A DNA stretch of 64,000 nucleotides from Sipunculus nudus (taxonomy: Eukaryota; Annelida; Sipuncula; Golfingiida; Sipunculidae): positions 44,526,362-44,590,361 of the forward strand of contig CM049307.1 in NCBI GenBank assembly GCA_026874595.1. Direction: 5' to 3'. A program made the position numbers and the translations under genes. Shown piece after piece: positions 57,060-64,000 of the stretch. A model generated the notes under the pieces. That model had not been told where the DNA came from. It saw only the letters and a list, made by a program, of their open reading frames with translations, and did not search any database. How positions within the stretch are numbered: position 1 is the stretch's first letter; every line of letters begins with the position of its first letter.

Positions 57060-58840
57060 ATATCTGAGTGAATAGTCTATTTTTAACATCTCAGCCCCAT
57101 TCAAGGTCACTGGTCACATGCTCAAATAACTCACTTTAAAGCTCCTCATTACTTACTCAGTGTCACAATATTTCTAAAAAAATTATATTGTCTAAGTGAG
57201 GTTGCCAACCAATGACAGACGCCATGTAACAAGGTTCAGAATATCCAGTAGGCTGCAGAATATAAATTTTGTTTTTTGTTATTAGTGTTGGGACGATATG
57301 GGTTTTTGATATCATGATAAATATTCAAATTTTATCGCGATATACCGTGATATCGCAATATTTTTAATTATATATAATGGCATTAATAAGCCATTAATAA
57401 TGATATTTATAACAACCACCTTTAAAGTCTTGACTTTATCCAAGGGGTTTAGTATTAATATCATTTACACCTATTGTGCCAGTACCACAGAAAGACTCAT
57501 TAAGTGATGTAAGCTGCATGAAGGTCCTGCAGGTGTGCAAGCTTGAGGCGCGGGAAGTCCTGCCCCCATCGTCAAATCATGCTTGTCAGAACTTTCCATC
57601 AGTTTCCTGTAGCTACATAAAAGCCGGAGAATCCCGGCGAATTTTCGGAGAGCGTGTGATACCAATCATGGCTAAAGATACCATCCCAATTTTATATGGC
57701 AAAATATGCAACCCGTATGGAATGTTCGATTCAGTTGTGACGCTTTTATGCTGAAATTTTCGTTCCATGCAATAAAAGCATAAATATGTGTATTTATTGC
57801 TCTTTCATTATAATGTTATTATCTCCTGGAATTCTCAAGCTTTTGTCCTCTCTGATTCATCCTGCTACTTCCGGACATTTCCGACTAATCCCGAAGTCTG
57901 TAAGCACACGGTTTCACCCACACGCGGACATTTCCGACGAATCCCGAAGTCTGTAAGCACTCGGTTCCACCCACACGCGTGTATTCAAATACATGTGGTT
58001 TATAAAAATAAATGTGATTCTTTGAAATAAATTTATTTTGAACCTCAAGGGCTTGCTTGTGAACCAAAATCGTGAACAAAAAATGATATCGTGGTATCGC
58101 GATAATAGGAAAGTTGACGGTATGATAACCGTAGCTGTCAGATATCGTGATAATACTGTATACCGGTAACCGTCCCAACCCTATTTGTTATACAGTTTTA
58201 CATCTCACATTTTGCCTTTGGTCCCTTATCAACTTTGGAGACACACTGTGTGATAATATTTGCGTCCATGAGAATCATCACCAAATTGTACTGGACACCA
58301 ATGGTGGAACCGACTATATTAGACTATAGTCTGTTCCACAGTGGGACGCCCATCGATATTTGCTGAGATTTTCTTAAACACACAGATCAGATCCAGAAAG
58401 TATTTTACAATGGAGGAATGAGGCAATGGCCTAAATAACTAGAACAACACCAAAACCATACCTTGTACAATATTTTCGTAATTTATTAAAATCAATATAT
58501 GAGAAAATAAGTCTACTTTTTACAACATCCCAAACAAACTGGTGAAGGCCAAGATCACTGGTCACAAGCTCAAATAGCTACATTTAAAAGCTTCTGATTG
58601 GTTGTGTTATGAATTAAAATAAGTGTCAAAGAAAGGCTGCTAGAGAGAGGCCATGTCACTAAGCCAAACGATCAAGAAAAAACAGAAGGTTGCAAAATAT
58701 TAATGTTGGTATTTATCAAGTAGTTTTACATCTCATATTAGGCCATTGCTCCCTCATCAGCTTAATTTAAGTGATATTTAACTTTAAAAGAATAATAGTC
58801 AAATATCATTGGGCGCACACTGGTAGAACAGACGGAAGAC
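57060..58840 (+). repeat. Older repeat in two copies, first copy split by a hAT element
   Basis: AAGGTCACTGGTCACATGCTC (57110) parallels AAGATCACTGGTCACAAGCTC (58550). Order is then kept: GCTCCTCATT/GCTTCTGATT, GTTTTACATCTCA at 58194 and 58719, CCCTTATCA/CCCTCATCA, and TGGTGGAAC/TGGTAGAAC. Copy 2 is uninterrupted, so it works as an empty-site reference for the hAT insertion. Confidence 0.72.
57283..58183. mobile_element. hAT-type non-autonomous element, 901 bp, 8-bp duplication TTTGTTAT
   Basis: Ends TAGTGTTGGGACG and CGTCCCAACCCTA are inverted repeats with one mismatch; exact duplication TTTGTTAT at 57275-57282 and 58184-58191. Subterminal regions hold GATATC/ATCGCGAT-type words. The interior contains a ~52-bp tandem duplication (about 57877-57981: GACATTTCCGAC, AATCCCGAAGTCTGTAAGCAC). 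A 92-codon plus-strand frame inside has no recognisable domain. Confidence 0.92.
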
Positions 58841-58995
58841 AAGTTGCTACCTAGCAACACAACTCCCACACGAGACTGCGAGAAGAGCCGAGTAGGATAC
58901 TTATTTTGAACAAGAGACAGTTTAAATCAAATATTAAAATAGCGATATATCGATTAAAAGGTATAAAGTTCAATTTAAAAAAGTCCGTTCAGGTA

Positions 58996-59593
58996 GTATC
59001 TCACTGGGCTGCGACAGCTTGCGACTAGTTAGAGACACGACAATTGCGAGAAAATACACGAATTAGCGACAATTTTCACTTGCAATCACACTGAATCGTA
59101 TTTACGACATGTTTGCGAACATCGTACGAGTATTGGGCCCAAAATTCGGCTGGAGTTCGTATATCCGTCGCGATATTGACAAAACATTCGCACGACATTT
59201 GTGAAATATTCGCACGACAATTCGCGACCAGAATGTCAGATTCTCATTTTTATCTCCAAATATTCGCAATCAAGTTGCATAGGTCGCAAACCCCTCTCAA
59301 AGTTGTCTCGCAGTTCTCGCATTTCCTGACTCGCATAAACTGACTTGAGAATAGTTCGAGACATGTTTGAGACGGGTTTGAGACACAGCGACGCCTCTGC
59401 GACTATTTTGCGAGAAATTATGTTTTGCCATTTTTTTTTTTTACATGTTCAAAATTTGTGCGACAAGTTCGTGACGCTTTGCGAATCACGCGAGGAAATT
59501 GAGAAAAGCCGAGAATGTTTTAAGACACTTTTGAGACTCTCTCGCGAATGAATTCGCAATATGTCACAAAGCTGTCGCAGCCCAGTGAGATAC
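58996..59593. mobile_element. Inverted-repeat element rich in GCGAC/TTCGCG words
   Basis: 598 bp. Left GTATCTCACTGGGCTGCGAC then AGCTT; the right end is the exact inverse over at least 25 bp. The interior repeats GCGAC, TTGCGA and TCGCA in both orientations. Short open frames inside are artefacts. Class unclear; no clean target duplication. Confidence 0.8.
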
Positions 59594-61557
59594 AGGCTTT
59601 CCACTACCCCTGTCTGTCTGTTTTTCCCCGGTTATCTCTTAATAAGATAAAACTTGTCAAACAAAACTTGCAGAAAAAAAAAGAAAAATGCGTCATTTTT
59701 GATACCATAGCTGTTTATGATTTAACTGTGCGGCCTGGTTGACATGGCTCATGTATATCAATGGTTCATGGCATACCCAACAAGTGACCATTGCTTATCC
59801 TTCAGAGATATGGTTATGACGCAATGTATGACGTAACAGTTAAGCACTTACACGTGGAGAATACAGGCCTGTCACTGTTAATAGGGATTGGCAGCTCTTG
59901 ATCATTAGATTCCTGAATATGGGTGCTCTATTGTGAGTAACGATTAATTTAGTTTAGAGTGACGTATTCCCGGGGCGGGTCAGGTCAGGTCAGGTCAATC
60001 CATTTGGAAGTTGTTTGGCCTTGTACAGGCAGTGTATAGTGGAAAGTAGTAAAATATATCAGGCAAAAATATATTTGAGGGTGCATACAATATCTATAGC
60101 TGGTTGGTGATAGGAGAAATTAAATAAATAAAAGAATAGCAGTTTTAACCATTTTGTTTATACTTGAGGGAATTCAAAGTTGTGTCTATGTGTCTGTGAC
60201 AATGCTTGACAGGTGGCGACATCTGTGGACCGTTTTAAAAGCTACCATGTGTAGTGGAAATAGCATACACAACCCTGCGTATTCCTGGAACTAAATAAAA
60301 GGGCAGTGGTTGAGCTTGAGTTCGATGTATCATATGATGCCAAACTCTTGATAGAAAACACTTTCCTTGAGCCTCCAACACGTGCACCTTCATTGTGCCT
60401 TATATGGCCTGGGAAAAAATTCCTTCAACCTATCACGCAATGTTCATTTCAAAGGTTGGTGGTAAGATGTCGCCAGCGAAGACTGGTTTTTCATTTTTCA
60501 TGATTTTATTGTAAAATAACATAAGGTAGGCTATTGTTTTAAAATTAGTTAATTAAGCCTTTTCTTCACTGTGCCCTATGGAAAAGAAAGCTTTGCCGTA
60601 TATATTACTTTGACTTGTTAAAAAATAATGACGAAAAAACAGGTGTGAAAGGGAGATGGAGTGGACTTTGGAGTAAAGGGGGGGGGGGGGGGGTACTATT
60701 CTCTAATATGGGATAATATGGGTTAGGACGGCTCACCGCTCCGTGACTATTCAAAACACCAGTATCCGGATATCATTTTTAACCTCACGAACGAGAGAGG
60801 TTTGTAATTACAAAAAAAGGCCACGCCCCCTAGTTGATGTTTTCCTAGTTAATATCAAACACTATCAGTGTAAAATCGGATATTTTTATCAAAATTGTTT
60901 TTTTTTATTTAATTAACCATCATGCCCTGCATAGTAACAAAACATATTCCATTTTTTTAAATCCCGGTCTTGCAATTCATGTATGGATTATAATATTTAT
61001 TGGCATGGTTTGCTGTGTAAGTAATATTCCGTTTCGTTAAACATCTTAACAATTATAGGCCGACATAGCAAACATTTTTGTTTGCAAAGTATTCAAAGCA
61101 GAATACATTAAAATACAAGTTTAAATTATTTTTTAAAATAAAATATTTAATTAATTTCTTTAATAAAAGGACTGGACCGCTTGGACCGGTCCACTTACTT
61201 GACCAAACCGATTACAGCTGGGTCCCTTATGTGTCATACCGTACCATTTGTTGCAAACAACTTAATGATGGCGCTGTTAGAGTTACGTCGTCAGCATATG
61301 ACAGATAGATGTAATTATATGACCAACATGACAACCTGTGTCAAGATAAGGTCTGCCTAAACAGGAACGCACATAGCAGTGAAATGTACGCGGGAATATT
61401 ATCCGGGTTCCGTTTGACACAGAGGTAGCCACCCAGGTAACATCAATTCAAAAGTGATATATATAATAGGGGCGTCAGTACAGGGGGGGGGGTTACCCCC
61501 CGGACTCCCTATCTTTTAGTAAGTTTGATAGAGCCATCAAACCTTCTCTTGCTGTGG
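59594..61557. other. No gene seen
   Basis: Contains (AGGTC)4 at about 59978-59998 and a poly-G run at about 60679-60695. No gene recognised. A candidate exon at 59850-59910 was considered and rejected. Confidence 0.45.
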
Positions 61558-61566
61558 CGCACCGCT

Positions 61567-62089
61567 TAGACTGGCACCGCTGCTCTAGGCCAATCATAGA
61601 GACGGGCGTACAACGCCATCTTCAGGACTCCCGGCAGACTGGTTCCAACTCAAGTATGATTTATGTATGATAAATATAAGCATTTCGCTTGCTTGCTCAG
61701 AGAAGTTGTCAAAGTTGGCTGTACATTTCTTGTGACATTTATGATTAGATTAATAGATATTGATAATAAACCAATGCCACGTACAGTGGAATATCAAATA
61801 TTCAGTATATCATATCATCTATACATCCATCAGTCAAACTTTGTGCAACAACTTATTTTTCAATATTTGGAAACTATAAATAACTAAAGAAAGTAATTTT
61901 ATAAGAAATCTTCACGGATAACCAGCCAGGATCGCGTGAACGTCCATGACAATCGGTATGAGCGTGCAAACTGGAGTTGGAACCAGTCTACAGGTAGGTC
62001 AGGAGTTGCAACTGGGATTAATTAAGATGGCGTTGTACGCCTGTCTCTATGCTTGGCTGAGGGCCTTAATAGAGCAGGGTACCAGTCTA
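61567..62089. mobile_element. Long-TIR element with 9-bp target duplication
   Basis: 523 bp, ends TAGACTGG and CCAGTCTA, exact 9-bp duplication CGCACCGCT at 61558-61566 and 62090-62098. Inverted arms of about 100 bp share TGCTCTA, ATAGAGAC, GCGTACAACGCCATCTT and AGACTGGTTCCAACTC. A 9-bp duplication with long arms fits Mutator-like (MULE) elements; Merlin is an alternative. No transposase. Confidence 0.88.
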
Positions 62090-62399
62090 CGCACCGCTTA
62101 GAACAGGTACTGCCAACTGGTGAAAAATTATATAAATAATTCACGGCTCTGTGACCGACTCATCTCATGGACTGGAAAGGTCTAGTCCTTATGTCCCGGT
62201 CAGCGCCACACATCGCCGCCATGAATAAAGGCTTTTATGGATGTCAGCAGTTATTAAGGTTATTACGGGGTACTCCAAACCAACGTAGTTCCTCCTTCCC
62301 TCTTCCATGACTTCTACACTGTAGTAATATCCCGATTTTATCGGTGTAAATATGATTAACACCACCTATATGTTGAGTACGATGGCCATTCAATGAGAG

Positions 62400-62880
62400 T
62401 TTCAACAATATATCCTTGCAAAATCAAATTTTCATGTTAAGAAAATTTCTTGACAAGATAAATTTTCTTCTGACAAGAAATCTTCAACAAAATTTATCTT
62501 AATTTTCGTAAGACAAGATTTATTATCTTGTGTAAGTCAAAACATTCTTACGGACTTCCGAGGAAATATTTTTGTCAGAAGATTCTTTTTTCTTATAGAT
62601 TCTTATAGAAAGAAATTTATTTTAGCTAAGTGCAAGCACATGAATTATATGGATGCATGATATCATTTCTTGCCATATGATATGTTTTTCTGATAACAAG
62701 AAATTTATCTTATCTGAAGAAAAAAATCTTGTCATAAGAAAAAAAAGCATTTCCGTCAAAAGAAAAATCTTTTTACCCCACTCCCAAGAAATATGTTAAT
62801 GCCCCAAGAATTTTTTTTCTTACAGTAAGAAATATCAGGGGTGGGGCAAGAAAATGTATCTGCTATTTTTGGCAGTGTAC
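62400..62880. repeat. CAAGA/TCTTG-saturated element
   Basis: AAGAAA, TTTCTT, GACAAGA and TCTTG words in both orientations fill about 480 bp (e.g. TTAAGAAAATTTCTTGAC). The right edge is near GGGGTGGGGCAAGAAAATG. Non-coding, ends not proven. Confidence 0.5.
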
Positions 62881-63398
62881 CCTCAGACTGCAAACCACCC
62901 CGTAACAAGTGAAAGCACGTATTACAATTATGCTTATCAGCATATCGCTCTTCCATCTTTGTTTAGCTATTTATCTCTTGGTATTATTAATGTGAAAATA
63001 GAATTCTAGCTTACAAAAAAATGAAAATAAATAATACAATAGAATCAACATATAATGAAGCAGATGTTTGTTAACAGGTCTGATTTGGGTTATATATTCA
63101 GATTAGATTTCTGCTTAAAACAATGAACTCTCTGCATTCAATAATGATTCCAATGCATGAATTTCATAAGAAAGCGAAAACTTGGGCCCGAATTCATTTA
63201 ATATTTAATGATAAAAATTATAGGATCAACATGAAATAAATATTCCTTATTTTCGCCCATTTTACATTTTCTTGGTTTAGATAATGCCCTATGTTTAAAG
63301 GAGGCTGTTCACCTGCCACATCTGTGGAGTTTATGTTCTTCCTGGCTTATTTTTGGAACATATATGGGGCACCTTTGAACAAGATTATTGTTATTCCC

Positions 63399-63717
63399 CA
63401 TTTGAACAAGATTATTGTTATTAACGGTAACTCCCGCACTTGCTTTCAGCGCCATCTTGTGGTTATTTAGTGAAACACATAACTTTTGAGCAAGGGATTA
63501 ATACTAGATAATTCTTTTGCATATTCTTATACCTTTGAGTGAATTGCCAACGGAGTACATAACGTTGAACTGCGTTGGGCTGAAAAATGATTAAAGCTGA
63601 CATTTTCTCAAAATGATAGACATCTCAAACTTTTAAATCGTTGAACGTTTAAATACGAGATGGCGCTGAGAAGCAAGTGCGGGAGTTACCGTTATTTCCA
63701 ATAATCTTGTTCAATGG
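63399..63717. mobile_element. MITE with ~45-bp inverted repeats
   Basis: About 319 bp. The left arm carries TTGAACAAGATTATTG, ACGGTAACTCCCGCACTTGC and CAGCGCCATCT, and the right arm carries the inverse. A second TTTGAACAAGATTATTGTTA stands just outside at 63375, hinting at a previous insertion edge. Family also at 47115-47395. Confidence 0.82.
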
Positions 63718-64000
63718 TACCCCATTGAACTTTAGGTGATTCGTTATCAGGAACATTCTTAAACCGCAAATTTAAACCAAAAAAATTCTTAACTCTGTAA
63801 ACGGTGTAAAACTTGTTCATCTACAAGTGATTAGTAAACACCGATATATATATATATCACCGATATATATATATCTTTCCTTTTGCAATTCGGAGAAAAA
63901 ATATTTATATATTGGAAGCAAAATACATAAATAATCACAACTACAGACTTTGGTTCTCTGTCTTAGTTTTACTATGAAATATTTTTATATCTAAACCTGG
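63718..64000. other. No gene seen
   Basis: AT-rich with two CACCGATATATATAT units (63839 and 63858). Confidence 0.5.

Noticed and set aside
59850-59910. Candidate upstream exon (ESNDQELPIPINSDRPVFST) with good donor GTAAGT
   Set aside because: It ends with T in phase 1, so joining to exon A (AG) would create TAG. The acceptor lacks a clear pyrimidine tract. It could only work with another exon between.
17630-61495. Poly-G and poly-C runs at 17.6, 18.1, 21.5, 41.0-41.2, 43.0, 44.3, 45.5, 55.2, 56.3, 60.7 and 61.5 kb as G-quadruplex regulators
   Set aside because: Several sit at set positions of repeat families (unit junctions or CAGTGGCGGATCC ends), so they are parts of the elements; no regulatory context seen.

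Overview
This is eukaryotic DNA, most likely from a bivalve mollusc. Basis: AT-rich intron-type sequence with GT/AG-bounded exons, a eukaryotic tRNA-like gene, many (TA)n arrays, and a dense load of transposons, including a Helitron with a tandem ~180-bp core like the 'pearl'/satellite-core elements known from bivalves. There are no bacterial operons, no rRNA and no CRISPR. The species cannot be named from the sequence.

Layout. 1-26 kb is almost all mobile DNA: a broken L1-like LINE running off the left edge, a pogo/Tigger-type non-autonomous element, a tRNA-Asp-like gene, the Helitron, a decayed second LINE, several inverted-repeat elements, two copies of an element carrying a 21-bp minisatellite, and three families of tandem-core repeats. 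26.1-55.8 kb, minus strand, holds the one host gene I can support: nine exons of a secreted trypsin-fold (S1A) serine-protease homologue. The 3' six exons encode a full protease-like domain that has lost catalytic His57 (Ser) and Ser195 (Phe) but keeps Asp102 and five disulfide pairs. The 5' three exons encode a repeated Cys/Trp module I cannot name. Exon phases chain perfectly through the protease domain. One module exon (between 53.7 and 46.9 kb) and the 5' end were not found, and the penultimate exon has an in-frame TGA, so the copy may be a recent pseudogene, a null allele or contain a base error.

The introns are filled with transposons: a Tigger element with an almost complete transposase (38.2-40.9 kb) set between two (TA)n arrays, a 5'-truncated LINE, tRNA-derived SINEs (one ends 14 bp from a splice donor), a retropepsin-like fragment, nested elements at 45.5-46.8 kb, and hAT-type MITEs with exact 8-bp target duplications. 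56-64 kb is again mobile DNA: a hAT element inserted in an older duplicated repeat, long-TIR elements, and one with a 9-bp target duplication.

Most open reading frames in the window come from (TA)n arrays, the 21-bp minisatellite or repeats and are not genes. I made all calls by reading the sequence; none was checked by alignment search.
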